A stretch of DNA of 64,000 nt from JAXMAZ01 sp046350115 (GTDB lineage Bacteria; Planctomycetota; Planctomycetia; Gemmatales; Gemmataceae): the NCBI GenBank assembly GCA_046350115.1, contig JAXMAZ010000002.1:806001-870000 (forward strand), read 5' to 3'. The notes under the pieces were generated by a model. It saw only the letters and a program-made list of their open reading frames with translations, had not been told where the DNA came from and made no database searches. Of this stretch, positions 11,112-20,404 are shown in pieces. The position numbers and the translations under genes were made by a program. Positions within the stretch are counted from its first letter, which is position 1; every line of letters starts with the position of its first letter.

Positions 11112-11654
11112 TTATCGGCCGATCAGCCCGCCGGCCGGGGACTGCTGGGCGATCTCCTCCCACTCCCGGCGGACCTCCCGCAGCCCGACCGCGCACAGCT
11201 CGAACTGCTCGCCCAGCCGACGGAGGACCGGGGCTTCGTCCTGGTGGGAGCCCGGGTCGAGCGTGCTGGCGATCAGGTACGACCGCTTGCCCAGGACGGC
11301 GAACCCGACCCGGTGGTCCTTGGACGCCGTAGTCTGCAGCCGATTGACCGCTTCCGGGAACAGTCCGGTCCAGAACAGGGCGTAGTCGCCGATGTGCCGG
11401 TGGTACTCCCGGCGGGTGCGGCCGTCCGCCGGCAGCTTGTCCGCCTCGACCGCCATTGCGGTCAACTCGGCCAGCGGCCGGCCGTCGGCATCCCGCAGCC
11501 GGTAGACCGTGTCCGCGTGGACGAACCGGGAGAGCAGGCCGGACAGGTAATCGACCAGCGGCGGGTCGGCGACGCCGAGGGTGGTCAGGAAGGCGTGCTC
11601 GGTCAGCCCGGCGAACAGCCGCCGCAGCGGGTGGCCGGGGGGCGGTTCCCACAT
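11112..11654 (-). CDS. Conserved hypothetical protein
   Basis: A 180-residue soluble protein beginning MWEPPPGHPLRRLFAGLTEHAF. It contains RREYHRHIGDYALFWTGLFPE and a C-terminal FELCAVGLREVRREWE helix, and has no signal peptide. I recall similar unnamed proteins in Gemmata relatives but no assigned function. The ATG at 11654 is chosen because the residues upstream are low-complexity and lack a ribosome binding site. Confidence 0.7.
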   Translation of the reverse strand: MWEPPPGHPLRRLFAGLTEHAFLTTLGVADPPLVDYLSGLLSRFVHADTVYRLRDADGRPLAELTAMAVEADKLPADGRTRREYHRHIGDYALFWTGLFPEAVNRLQTTASKDHRVGFAVLGKRSYLIASTLDPGSHQDEAPVLRRLGEQFELCAVGLREVRREWEEIAQQSPAGGLIGR

Positions 11655-11799
11655 GGCCCGCGTCCTCGATTTGCTGGCGGCCGGGTTCCGCCGACCGCCT
11701 ACATGCATTTACCCCGCAGGGGGCTACAAAGTCAAGCGGATCGTGGCAAGGAGTGGAGGCGGGAAAATCAAAAAAGTCACAGGGCAGTCTTCTGCCGCC

Positions 11800-11906
11800 G
11801 GGTGCGTGGAGCGAGGCGCTGGGAGCGGAACGCACCGGCCCCACAACGACGACACCCCAGAGTTGAGGTTATTCGGTGCGTGTCGCAGAGCCTCAACGCA
11901 CCCTAC
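11800..11906. repeat. Twin-hairpin intergenic repeat, copy D
   Basis: A diverged copy: the left half reads GGTGCGTGGAGCGAGG and the right half ends AGCCTCAACGCACCCTAC. It occupies the gap between the FAH-family gene and the conserved hypothetical gene, both on the minus strand. Confidence 0.7.
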
Positions 11907-11918
11907 ACCGACGCCACA

Positions 11919-12761
11919 TCATCCGCTGACCGGGTTGGTCAGGGTGCCGATCCCGTCGATAGAGATGTCCACCACGTCCCCCGGGGCGAGGGAGAACTCG
12001 TCCGGCGGGACGATGCCGGTGCCGGTGAGCAGCACCGCCCCGTGCGGGAAGCTGTACTCTCGGCCGAGCCACTCCACCAGGCTGTCCGGGGTGCGGGCCA
12101 TCTGCCCCACGTCGGTCCGGCCGTCGAACGCCACCTGTCCGTTCCGCCGGATGACCAGCCGGATGCCCACCGTCGGCAGCGGCGGCATGGCGGCGGCCAG
12201 CGTCACCACCGGGCCGACCGCGCACGCCCCGTCGTAGATCTTGGCCTGCGGCAGGTAGAGCGGGTTCTCCCCCTCGATGTCCCGGCTGCTCACGTCGTTG
12301 CCGACCGTGTACCCGACCACCCGCAGGTCCGGGCTGATGACCAGGGCCAGCTCCGGCTCCGGCACGCTCCACTTCGCGTCACGGCGGACCCGGATGGTGC
12401 CGCCAGGGCCGACCACCCGTTCGGGCGTGGACTTCAGGAACAGCTCCGGCCGGTCGGCGGAGTACACCTTGTCGTAGAACCGGGCGGCCCCGGCCGACTC
12501 CTCTTCGCGGGCCACCTTGCTCCGCTTGTAGGTGACGCCGGCCGCCCACACCTCCTGGCGGTCGATCGGCGGCAGAAGTTGGGCCGATGACAGGGGAATC
12601 CCGGCGGCCGATCCGGAGCGGTCAAGCGCGAGCGTGGCCGGGTCGGGCGAGTCGAGCAGTTCGGCCAGCGTTAACCCCGGGACCGGGTACGCCTGGTCCC
12701 GGTCGTCGATCCGCACGACCCCGACATCCCCCGCCGTCGTCCGCACCCTGGCCAGCCGCAT
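11919..12761 (-). CDS. Fumarylacetoacetate hydrolase family protein
   Basis: A 280-residue enzyme of the FAH superfamily. It has the catalytic-core stretches EVWAAGVTYKRSK, PEPELALVI (metal-binding Glu pair), GYTVGNDVSSRDIEGENPLYLPQAKIYDG and LLTGTGIVPP, close to the class of 2-dehydro-3-deoxy-D-arabinonate dehydratases and other sugar-acid enzymes. It should act in the cytoplasm with a divalent metal on a 2-keto acid; the true substrate is not shown by the sequence. The ATG at 12761 gives the usual short N-terminal domain. No pathway partner is next to it. Confidence 0.88.
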   Translation of the reverse strand: MRLARVRTTAGDVGVVRIDDRDQAYPVPGLTLAELLDSPDPATLALDRSGSAAGIPLSSAQLLPPIDRQEVWAAGVTYKRSKVAREEESAGAARFYDKVYSADRPELFLKSTPERVVGPGGTIRVRRDAKWSVPEPELALVISPDLRVVGYTVGNDVSSRDIEGENPLYLPQAKIYDGACAVGPVVTLAAAMPPLPTVGIRLVIRRNGQVAFDGRTDVGQMARTPDSLVEWLGREYSFPHGAVLLTGTGIVPPDEFSLAPGDVVDISIDGIGTLTNPVSG

Positions 12762-12784
12762 GACGCACCCCTTTTGGTCACTGG

Positions 12785-13963
12785 TCAGGGTGTTCTACCG
12801 GTCGGCGTCATGTCTGGCTGCCGGATCACGCACAGCGGCACCTGTCCTCCGGTTTGATACGCCGTAGGGGTATAGCCCGGCGGGGCGTAAGGGCCGAGTT
12901 TGTCCCGGGTCCAGGTGACCAGCGGCTCGAACAGCGCCTTGCCGGTGGCGAAGTTGTGCCGGCCGTTCGGGACGACGAACACGTCCGGGCGGATGCCTCG
13001 TCGGCCACAGTGCTCCATGAAACTCTGGGTGGTGGCGTCAATGTTGAACTCGTCCCGCGTGCCGTACCCGATGAACATGTTGAACTCCCCGGGCCGAACG
13101 TCGCAGGCCTCGAGCAGGTCGGCCGGGTTGATGCTGCGGACGAACGCCGACCGCTGGTCCAGGGCGGTTCGCCGGCCGACCAGCGGGTCGGTGAGCCGTC
13201 GCGAGCGGATCAGGATTACGCCGTAGAACCGGCCGACCACCTCGTTCCGCGGGTATTCCCCCCGGAACCCCCGGCAGAATGGGTCGTAGTCCCCCAGGTA
13301 GCGGCCGTGGCAGTCGCCGTAGGTCAGGTCCAGCGGCGGGAAGACGCCGAGCAGGTGGGCGAACTCAGACTTGTTCCTGAACCCCAGGTGATACGCCCCG
13401 AACCCTCCCATCGAAGCCCCGGCCAGCATGTGCGCCTCTCGCTCCGGGCGGACGGCGTAATGCCGGCGGACGAACCCGTGCCAGACGTCCTGGATGATGT
13501 AGTCCGCGAACCGGCCGGCGTGGGAGTTGACGTACCAACTGCCGGAGTTGAACAGGGCGATCCGGCCGCGGACGCTGCCGTCCGGGGCGGCGATGATCAT
13601 AGGTGGGATCTGCCCCGTGGCGATCGCCCGGTCGAAGTGCGTCACCAGACGGAGGAACGCGGTCTCGTCCTGCGCGACCCCGTGCAGCCACAGCCCGGCC
13701 GGGAACGGGGTCCGCCCGTCGTACCCGGGCGGCAGGTACAGGTACAAGTCCCGCTTCTCGTTCAGCGCGGGGGAGTACAACCGCCGGTCACACCCGTGGT
13801 TGTCGGTGAAGTCGAGCAGCCGGCCGGCCAACTGCTTGTTCAGATTGGTCACCTGATCCCGGGTGCAGATGCGGAACAGGTCGGGGATCAGTCTGGCCCA
13901 ACTCTGCCCGGGGAGGAGGGCGACGACGAGCAGGGCGGCGACGCGAACCCCGGCAGACGGCAT
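12785..13963 (-). CDS. Secreted esterase (PF00756-type alpha/beta hydrolase)
   Basis: A 392-residue protein with a Sec signal peptide (residues about 1-24, VAALLVVALLPGQSWA). The esterase D/feruloyl esterase-like domain shows LYLPPGYDGRTPFPAGLWLHG, the nucleophile Ser174 in GASMGGFGAYHLG, and a late NGRHNF histidine. The acid residue is probably in the GYGTRDEFN segment. It is likely an exported carboxylesterase; substrate unknown. The ATG at 13963 is chosen because it starts the signal peptide; longer readings add unlikely Arg/Pro-rich residues. Confidence 0.85.
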   Translation of the reverse strand: MPSAGVRVAALLVVALLPGQSWARLIPDLFRICTRDQVTNLNKQLAGRLLDFTDNHGCDRRLYSPALNEKRDLYLYLPPGYDGRTPFPAGLWLHGVAQDETAFLRLVTHFDRAIATGQIPPMIIAAPDGSVRGRIALFNSGSWYVNSHAGRFADYIIQDVWHGFVRRHYAVRPEREAHMLAGASMGGFGAYHLGFRNKSEFAHLLGVFPPLDLTYGDCHGRYLGDYDPFCRGFRGEYPRNEVVGRFYGVILIRSRRLTDPLVGRRTALDQRSAFVRSINPADLLEACDVRPGEFNMFIGYGTRDEFNIDATTQSFMEHCGRRGIRPDVFVVPNGRHNFATGKALFEPLVTWTRDKLGPYAPPGYTPTAYQTGGQVPLCVIRQPDMTPTGRTP

Positions 13964-14109
13964 CCCGGCCACGAAAACACCCCCCGGCGAACGGGTCGGC
14001 CTGATCGACTCTGACAATATCTGTCCGATACGGCCGGGCTGATGAGAACGATGACGGCCGAGTGGCCGGCAGACCGACGAGCGGGGTGGCACGACCGGTG
14101 TGACCGGCC

Positions 14110-15216
14110 TCAGCCGGGTAGGCAGGTCGTGAGGAGTTCGCGGACCCGGGCGGGGGCGCCGTCGGCGGCGGTGGCGATCAAGTCCGCCAGGTCGGGGGTG
14201 AACGGCACTGCTTCCCCGGGGGCGGGGGTGGCCGGGACCAGCCGGCGAACGATCTCAGCGATTAGTTCGGTAAGACCGGCACCCGTGAGAGCAGAGACGG
14301 CAATCATCTCGGGTCGAGCGGCCACGTCCCAGGCCGCCGGTTGGTCGGCTTTGCTCGCGACCACGACCGCACTTGCTCCGACGGTTCGGTCGGGGGGCGT
14401 CGGGGTCGGGTCGGTCGCGTCCATCACCCAGACGACCAGGTCGGCTGAGGCGAGCCGGTCTTTGGCCCGGCCGACGCCCGCCGCTTCGAGGGATTCGGAC
14501 GCCTTTCGCAAGCCGGCGGTGTCGGCCAATTCGACCGGCCAGCCGTCGAAAGCCACCGTGGTCGTCACCACGTCCCGGGTGGTGCCGGCGACCGGGGCGA
14601 CGACGCTCCGCTGGAACCCGGCCAGGGCGTTGACCAGCGAACTCTTGCCCACGTTCGGCGGGCCGGCGATCACCACCCGCCACGGCTCGACCAGGTGCCG
14701 GCCGACCGGGCCAAGGGCGTGCAGCCGCTGAAGGCGGGCGAGGTCGTTGTCGGCGAGGAGGGCTTCGACTTCGCGGGCGAAGGCCCCGTGATACTGGTCG
14801 AGCAGGATGTTTGCGGTGCGCTGGGTCGGGGCATGGGTGAGTGGTTCCAGCGCGCGGAGGTCGAAAGCCCACCCATTGCTAGGGGTGGGCTTTGCGACTT
14901 CTTGCCAGCTCACTTGTTCACAACCCGCAGAGACGAACTGCTCCACCACCCACCGCACCACCTGTCGGCCGCCGTGGCAATGCACCTCGACCCACGGCTC
15001 CGGCTCGACCGCCCGCACCGCGACCACGACCTCATCCCCGGCCCCGTCGCCGAGCGCCCCGAACCAGGTGCGGTGCTGTGCAAGGGAGTCCGGCAGCGGC
15101 TTCCCAGCCGCCGGCCGGAACCGCTCCTTCACGACCGCCCACGCCATCGGACCTATGACGGCGACGGTGGCAATCGCCCCGGTGCCGGGCGGAGTGAGGA
15201 CAGCGACCCGTGTCAC
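14110..15216 (-). CDS. TrmE/MnmE-like GTPase without the C-terminal Cys motif
   Basis: A 368-residue protein. The N-terminal domain resembles the folate-binding TrmE domain (VAVLTPPGTGAIATVAVIGP) and contains VEVHCHGG. The G domain follows with GPPNVGKSSLVNAL, TTRD, DTAG and SKAD. MnmE works with MnmG on tRNA wobble uridines and is normally about 450 residues ending in a CIGK-type motif with an essential Cys. Here the protein is shorter and ends LLTTCLPG. It is therefore probably a diverged paralogue, possibly acting only as a GTPase. The GTG start overlaps the coaX stop (GTGA), so translation is coupled to coaX. Confidence 0.8.
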   Translation of the reverse strand: MTRVAVLTPPGTGAIATVAVIGPMAWAVVKERFRPAAGKPLPDSLAQHRTWFGALGDGAGDEVVVAVRAVEPEPWVEVHCHGGRQVVRWVVEQFVSAGCEQVSWQEVAKPTPSNGWAFDLRALEPLTHAPTQRTANILLDQYHGAFAREVEALLADNDLARLQRLHALGPVGRHLVEPWRVVIAGPPNVGKSSLVNALAGFQRSVVAPVAGTTRDVVTTTVAFDGWPVELADTAGLRKASESLEAAGVGRAKDRLASADLVVWVMDATDPTPTPPDRTVGASAVVVASKADQPAAWDVAARPEMIAVSALTGAGLTELIAEIVRRLVPATPAPGEAVPFTPDLADLIATAADGAPARVRELLTTCLPG

Positions 15217-15977
15217 GGCAGCGCCTCCGCGGCCAGCCGGACGCCTTCGAGCGTCAGTCGCGGGTTGACCACCGTCCCATCGAGGGCCGCGTCGAACGAC
15301 CACTGGTCGAGCTGGCCGACCCCGCCACCGGTCAGGAACAGCCACGGGTTTTTCCGCAGGTAGATGGTGAACGAGCTGATCGTGAGGTCGATGCCGCCGA
15401 GGACCGCGGACCCGACCCCCATTTCGATCGCCTCGGCCGTGTTCTGGCCGATGTTGCCGTACAGGTCGATCTCAGGGATCTCAATTTCCGGCAGCTTGGC
15501 GGTGTGCTGGTGAAGGGCGGTGGCCATCAGCTGCGGGCCGGGGAAAATGGCCCCGCCGGCGAACCGGCCACGGGCGTCCAGCAGATCGACCGTTACTGCC
15601 GTCCCAACAGACACGATGACGGCCGGGGTGTGTCGGGGGACGACCGCCTTCGCGGCCAGGGCGTTCAAGAGGCGGTCCACCCCGACCGAGTCCGGCTCCT
15701 TGATGGCGACGGTGAGCGGAACCTGCGCGCGGCCGGAGATAATCGTTACCGTCCCGCCGACCGCCCGGCACCACTTCGCCAGCCGGCTCAGGGTCGTCGG
15801 CTGCACCCCGGCCATCGCCCACCGCGTCCCCTTGGCCAGCTTCCACCGGGCGGCCTGCTTGTCCCAGGCGGCCGGGTCGTCGGGAGGCAGGGCGACCATC
15901 TCGGCGACCGTGCCGCCGGCCACCCGGCCCCACTTGATCCGGGAGTTGCCGACATCGACCACCACGTCCGGGGTCAC
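15213..15977 (-). CDS. coaX: Type III pantothenate kinase
   Basis: A 254-residue CoaX that phosphorylates pantothenate, the first step to coenzyme A. It shows the N-terminal phosphate loop DVGNSRIKWG (residues 8-17), GVDRLLNALAAKA, the VSVGTAVTVDLLD catalytic region and FAGGAIFPGPQLM. The terminal LTGGGVGQLD fits the family. The GTG at 15977 overlaps the obgE TGA stop (GTGA), and its own stop overlaps the next start, so three genes form one tightly coupled unit. Confidence 0.92.
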   Translation of the reverse strand: MTPDVVVDVGNSRIKWGRVAGGTVAEMVALPPDDPAAWDKQAARWKLAKGTRWAMAGVQPTTLSRLAKWCRAVGGTVTIISGRAQVPLTVAIKEPDSVGVDRLLNALAAKAVVPRHTPAVIVSVGTAVTVDLLDARGRFAGGAIFPGPQLMATALHQHTAKLPEIEIPEIDLYGNIGQNTAEAIEMGVGSAVLGGIDLTISSFTIYLRKNPWLFLTGGGVGQLDQWSFDAALDGTVVNPRLTLEGVRLAAEALP

Positions 15978-17053
15978 GAGCTGCCCTCGTCGCCGGTGCG
16001 GATCACCTTCTCCGTGCCGAACTCGACCGGCTTCGCCCGTTCCTTTTCCTCTCGCTCCTTCCGCCGCTCCTCGGCGATCAACTCGGCCGCCCTGCCGACC
16101 ACCTGGGCCATTCCTTGTCCAGTCACGGACGACAGCAGATACACGTCGCGGCCCAACTCGTCGGCCAAGCGTTTCCGCACGTCGGCTGCGCCGGGCAACT
16201 CGGCCTTGCTGACGCACACCACCTCCGGCTTGTCGGCCAGCGCCCGGCTGTACAGCTCCAGCTCCTTGCGGATGGCGTGGTAGTTGGCGACGGGGTCCGT
16301 GCCGTCCATCGGGAACGGTTCGACGAGATGCACCAGCACCCGGGTCCGCTCGACGTGCCGCAAAAACTCGTGCCCCAGCCCGACCCCTTGGCTGGCCCCC
16401 TCGATCAGCCCCGGCAGGTCGGCCAGTACAAACCCGCTCTCGCCGCCCAGCGTGACGATGCCGAGGTGCGGGTGCTTGGTGGTGAACGGGTAGTCGGCGA
16501 TCTCCGGCGTCGCCCGGCTGAGCCGGCTGAGCAGGGTGGACTTGCCGGCGTTCGGGAAACCCACCAGCCCGGCGTCGGCGATCACCTTCAGTTCCAGGGT
16601 GATCCAGCGTTCCTCGCCGTCCTCGCCCGGCTCGTACTCGCGGGGGGCGCGGTTGACCGAGGTGGCGAAGTGCTTGTTCCCCCGCCCGCCCTTGCCGCCC
16701 TTGCCGACCGTCACCTCGTCCCCGGGTTCGACCAGGTCTTTGAGCAGGTTGCCGCGGTCCCGATCCCGGACGACGGTGCCCGGCGGGACCAGGATGACGA
16801 GGTCGCCGGCGTCCCGCCCGGCGCACAGGCTGGTGCCGCCGGGTTCCCCGGACTGCGCCCGCCAGTGCTTCTTGTGGACGAGCGGGGCCAGGTTGTCGGC
16901 GTTCGGGTCGGCCCGCACGATGACCGACCCGCCGTCCCCGCCGTCGCCCCCGTCGGGACCGCCCTTGGGGACGTACTTCTCCCGTCGGAAGGAGGCCATG
17001 CCACGGCCGCCGTCCCCGCCTTTGACGAACAATTCCACACGGTCAACGAACAT
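15974..17053 (-). CDS. obgE: Obg family GTPase
   Basis: A 359-residue Obg/CgtA, an essential GTPase acting in 50S ribosome maturation and stress control. The glycine-rich Obg domain (FVKGGDGGRGMASFRREKY, GGDGGDGGSV) occupies residues 1-160. The G domain follows with GFPNAGKSTLL, DLPGLIEGA and SKAE. A short charged C-terminal tail with a KEREEKERAK run follows. The ATG at 17053 matches the family start; an upstream in-frame ATG would lie in the repeat. It heads the obgE-coaX-GTPase operon. Confidence 0.96.
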   Translation of the reverse strand: MFVDRVELFVKGGDGGRGMASFRREKYVPKGGPDGGDGGDGGSVIVRADPNADNLAPLVHKKHWRAQSGEPGGTSLCAGRDAGDLVILVPPGTVVRDRDRGNLLKDLVEPGDEVTVGKGGKGGRGNKHFATSVNRAPREYEPGEDGEERWITLELKVIADAGLVGFPNAGKSTLLSRLSRATPEIADYPFTTKHPHLGIVTLGGESGFVLADLPGLIEGASQGVGLGHEFLRHVERTRVLVHLVEPFPMDGTDPVANYHAIRKELELYSRALADKPEVVCVSKAELPGAADVRKRLADELGRDVYLLSSVTGQGMAQVVGRAAELIAEERRKEREEKERAKPVEFGTEKVIRTGDEGSS

Positions 17054-17062
17054 GATCGACTC

Positions 17063-17171
17063 GTAGGGTGCGTTGAGGAGGCTTTGCGACGAAACGCACC
17101 GGAACGGCAACGACCCCGCCCATGGTACGCAGTCTCAGCGGTGCGTTTCGCAAAGCCTCAACGCACCCTAC
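17063..17171. repeat. Twin-hairpin intergenic repeat, copy E
   Basis: The best preserved copy: GTAGGGTGCGTTGAGG at 17063 and CCTCAACGCACCCTAC at 17156-17171, with inner GAAACGCACC/GGTGCGTTTC. It fills the 124-bp gap between argS and obgE on the minus strand. Confidence 0.85.
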
Positions 17172-17177
17172 AAGATA

Positions 17178-19010
17178 CTACATCCGCTCGACGGTCCGGA
17201 TGCCGAGCAGTTCGAGCGCCTGCCGGATCACCCGGCCGGTGACATCCACCAGCAGCAGCCGGCTGTCCTTCACCTCGGGCGACTCGGCGGTCAACACCGG
17301 GCAATTCTCGAAGAACCCGCTGAACGCTTTCGCCAAGTCCCACAGGTAGCCGGTGACGAGGTGCGGCAGGTACTCGGCCGCGGCGGCGTGTAGCGTCTCC
17401 TCAAACCGCAGCAGTTGCAGGCAGAGCGAGCGTTCGGCCGGGTGGCCGAGGACCACCGGCGGCGGATTGGTGCGGAACCGGGTCTCGTCCGCCTCGCCCC
17501 TGCGGAAGATGCTCCGGCACCGGGCGTAGGCATACTGCATGTAGGTCGCCGTGTTGCCGTCGGTGGCCAGCATCTTGTCGTAGCTGAACACGTAGTTGCT
17601 GGTCCGGTTCTGGCTCAGGTCGGCGTACTTCATCGCCCCGGTGCCGACTGCCTCGGCGATGTCCCCGATCTCGGCGTCCGACAGGTCCGGTACGTCGTGC
17701 CCGGTCGCCTTCCGCTGGGCGTAACTGGCCTCGTACTTGGCCCGGCCGCGGGTCACAGCCTCGTCGATCAGGTCGGCGAGTTCGGGCGCACCCCCCTTGC
17801 GGGCCGCGAACGGCTTGCCATCCTCCCCGAGCACCGACCCGAAGCTGACGTGCTGGAGTTCCACATCCCGGTAGCCCCACCGGCGGGCGGCGGCGAACAC
17901 CGTCTTGAAGTGCAGCGCCTGCCGGAAGTCGACCGCGTACAGCATCGCGTCCGGGCGGAACGTGTCCATCCGGTACTTGATGGTGGCGATGTCGCTGGTG
18001 GTGTAGGTGAACGCCCCGTCCCGCTTGCGGACCAGCCCCGGCGGGTCCTCCTTCTTCATCTCCTCCGGGGTGGACGGAATCTTCCCGGCCGCGTTCGGCA
18101 CCACCACCGCCCCGTTGCTCTCGACCGCCTGCCCGGCCGCCATCAGCTCGGCCACCACCGCCGGCATCATCGGGTTGTAGAAGCTCTCGCCGTGCTCGTG
18201 GTCGAACGGCCGGGTGCCGAGCCGGCGGTAGATGCGGTGGATCGCCTCCAGGCAGTGCGGCATGAACTGGTGCCACAGGGCCAGGTTGGCCGGGTCGCCG
18301 GCGTGCAGCTTGGCCGTCTCCTGCTGGCAGGCGGTCTTCACCGGGTCGTCGGCCGGGCCGCCGTCGTCCTCGTCGTCCTCCCCCTTCTTGGCGAACTGGT
18401 TGCGGACGTAGACGTACAGCCGGGCCAGCTCGCGGACCGGGTCGGCGTCGTAGGCCGCCTGGTCGAGGTAGTGGCGGTAGCCATAGATGAGCATCCCGAA
18501 CTGGGTGCCCCAATCCCCGAGGTGGTTGTCGGTGACGACCTTGTGCCCGAGGAACAGCAGCAGCCGGGCCAAGGCGTCGCCGATGATGGTGCTGCGGAGG
18601 TGGCCGACGTGCAGCGGCTTGGCCACGTTCGGGCTGCTGTACTCGACGATATAGGTACGGGGCTTGGCCGCCGGCGTGACCCCGAGCCGGGCGTCGGCCG
18701 CCATGCCGCGGACCTGTTCCGCCAGCCAGGTGTCCTTCAGCTTCAGGTTGATGAACCCCGGCCCGGCCACGGTCGCCGACTCGACCAGCGGGTTGTCCGG
18801 CAGCCTGGCGGCGATCTCCTGGGCGACCTCCGGCGGCTTCTTGCCGAGCTGCTTGGCCAGCCCCATCGCCATGTTGGCTTGGTAGTCGCCGTTCTTCGGA
18901 TCTGCGGCCGGTTTGACCATCGCCACCAGGTCCGGCACTTTGGCTCGGTCCGGGGCGATCCCGGTCAGCGCCGGCTCGAACAGCGAACGGACTTCGGCCA
19001 ACAGGTTCAT
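17178..19010 (-). CDS. argS: Arginyl-tRNA synthetase
   Basis: A 610-residue class I synthetase that charges tRNA-Arg. The N-terminal Add1 domain is followed by the ATP motif HVGH (residues 134-137) in KPLHVGHLRSTIIGD. LGDWGTQFGMLI and the C-terminal anticodon-binding helical domain ending in LLGIRTVERM are all typical. Insertions of acidic residues (EDDEDDGG) near residue 210 are unusual but in a surface region. The ATG at 19010 is standard. The repeat copy E follows its stop. Confidence 0.96.
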   Translation of the reverse strand: MNLLAEVRSLFEPALTGIAPDRAKVPDLVAMVKPAADPKNGDYQANMAMGLAKQLGKKPPEVAQEIAARLPDNPLVESATVAGPGFINLKLKDTWLAEQVRGMAADARLGVTPAAKPRTYIVEYSSPNVAKPLHVGHLRSTIIGDALARLLLFLGHKVVTDNHLGDWGTQFGMLIYGYRHYLDQAAYDADPVRELARLYVYVRNQFAKKGEDDEDDGGPADDPVKTACQQETAKLHAGDPANLALWHQFMPHCLEAIHRIYRRLGTRPFDHEHGESFYNPMMPAVVAELMAAGQAVESNGAVVVPNAAGKIPSTPEEMKKEDPPGLVRKRDGAFTYTTSDIATIKYRMDTFRPDAMLYAVDFRQALHFKTVFAAARRWGYRDVELQHVSFGSVLGEDGKPFAARKGGAPELADLIDEAVTRGRAKYEASYAQRKATGHDVPDLSDAEIGDIAEAVGTGAMKYADLSQNRTSNYVFSYDKMLATDGNTATYMQYAYARCRSIFRRGEADETRFRTNPPPVVLGHPAERSLCLQLLRFEETLHAAAAEYLPHLVTGYLWDLAKAFSGFFENCPVLTAESPEVKDSRLLLVDVTGRVIRQALELLGIRTVERM

Positions 19011-19267
19011 GTGGTACTACTCGGCAGCAGCAGTTGCGACGGGTTGGGGCGGTTGCCGCAGGCTGACGGGCCGCCACGGAGGGCGGCCCCTACCAATGCG
19101 AGATCACCGCCCGGGGTGGGGGCCCCCCTCCGGGGCGGCCCGCGAATGGTCGTTCGCTTCACCCCATCGCAACAAGTTCGGCTCCACCCTACGAAAAACG
19201 CGACGACCCACCCGGTAGACCCGGGCGGGTCGGGTGGGGTTCAGTGTAAGCCTACAACGGCGTGCGG

Positions 19268-19618
19268 TTAGATGGGACGCATGGTGAAGAGCCGGACGAG
19301 CACGGCGATCACCCCGGCGAAGGTCGCCCCCATCATCCACCGCAGTAGCACTTGTTCACCGCGTAGGGTCGCTAATTGCACATCCATCCGGGCGGTCTGC
19401 TGGGCGATCTCTCGTTTGATCTCGTCCCGCAGGTCGGAAATTTCCCGGCGGAGATCTTTGGCAAGTCGATCTAAATCGTCCTTGGTCGCCAACTCCTTAA
19501 AGTTGGCCTGAATCAACTCCGCGAACGCGGCGGCCTGGGCTTCGGCTTGCTTGTCCGGAACCCCGGCCGCCTTGAGCGTGTTGGCGAACTTCAGCGTGTC
19601 GAACGTGGCCACCGCCAT
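19268..19618 (-). CDS. DUF1640/CCDC90-like coiled-coil membrane protein
   Basis: A 116-residue protein. MAVATFDTLKFANTLKAAGVPDKQAEAQAAAFAE at the start (shown in part), a central charged coiled coil (about residues 40-85, RLAKDLRREISDLRDEIKRE) and one C-terminal membrane helix (about 92-112) match bacterial DUF1640 proteins. Their mitochondrial relatives include MCUR1. The role in bacteria is unknown. The ATG at 19618 lies just after the rsfS stop (19623), so the two genes are probably one transcript. Confidence 0.8.
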   Translation of the reverse strand: MAVATFDTLKFANTLKAAGVPDKQAEAQAAAFAELIQANFKELATKDDLDRLAKDLRREISDLRDEIKREIAQQTARMDVQLATLRGEQVLLRWMMGATFAGVIAVLVRLFTMRPI

Positions 19619-19622
19619 GCGG

Positions 19623-20054
19623 TCACTCCAGCTCGCTCTCCCAGTCCACCTTGGGGGCGTCGGCCCACAGCTCTTCGAGCTTGTAGTAGTCCCGGGTGTC
19701 CGGGTCGAACACGTGGACCACCACGTCGCCGTAATCCTGCACCACCCACTTGCTCGCCTCGTACCCCTCCACGCCGGCCCGCGTGTCCCCGACCGACCGG
19801 AGGGTCGCGTCCACCTCCTCGACAATCGTATGCACCTGCCGGCGACTCGCGCCGGTGGCGATCACGAAGAAGTCGAACACCGGCGTGAGCGACCGGAGGT
19901 CGAGGACGGTGACATCCTGTCCCTTGTTGTCGGCTGCGGTTTTGGCCGCCAGACAGGCCCGCTGGAGGGCGGTCGGCAGCTCGGACTGGGTTGTCGGCGA
20001 CGCGGGGGCGCCGAACGAAGTGGGCACCGAGGACGGCACGGCGATGCGGCTCAA
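19623..20054 (-). CDS. rsfS: Ribosomal silencing factor RsfS
   Basis: A 143-residue RsfS/Iojap protein that binds ribosomal protein uL14 and blocks joining of subunits in starvation. The domain is seen as VTVLDLRSLTPVFDFFVIATGASRRQV (partly) and ending YKLEELWADAPKVDW. About 25 residues at the N-terminus are an extension. The start is a TTG at 20054 with a strong GGGAGGAA 5 bases upstream. It is the first gene of a pair with the DUF1640-type gene. Confidence 0.92.
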   Translation of the reverse strand: MSRIAVPSSVPTSFGAPASPTTQSELPTALQRACLAAKTAADNKGQDVTVLDLRSLTPVFDFFVIATGASRRQVHTIVEEVDATLRSVGDTRAGVEGYEASKWVVQDYGDVVVHVFDPDTRDYYKLEELWADAPKVDWESELE

Positions 20055-20404
20055 GATTCCTCCCTCAGGGTGCCTCCTCCGGAGACAACGGCCGCGGGGC
20101 AGGGGCTGGTGCCGGTGCCTTCGTGGGTGCCTCCGGGGCTAGGCGGTTAGTGGGTGCGGGCGGATACCACGGTCCACAACGCGGCACGGGTTTACCGTAC
20201 CTACCGTATCATCCGTCCGGGGCCGGGGTTTTTCAAGCGGCTGGTCGGATTTCCCCCCTTGTCGGTCGGCGGGGCCGGCCCCCGGCCGGAACAACCCGAA
20301 CCGCCGACCGCCCGGACCCAGAGTCGGACCCGCCCCCGGCCGCTCAGGTTCGCGTCCGCTATACCATTTCCACCCGCTTCCTTCACCTTACTCCCCGTCC
20401 CGCT
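20055..20404. other. 350-bp gap between divergent genes
   Basis: The gap lies between the rsfS start on the minus strand and the dehydrogenase start on the plus strand, so it must carry promoters for both. I see no open frame with a ribosome binding site, no RNA gene and no strong hairpin. Confidence 0.5.
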
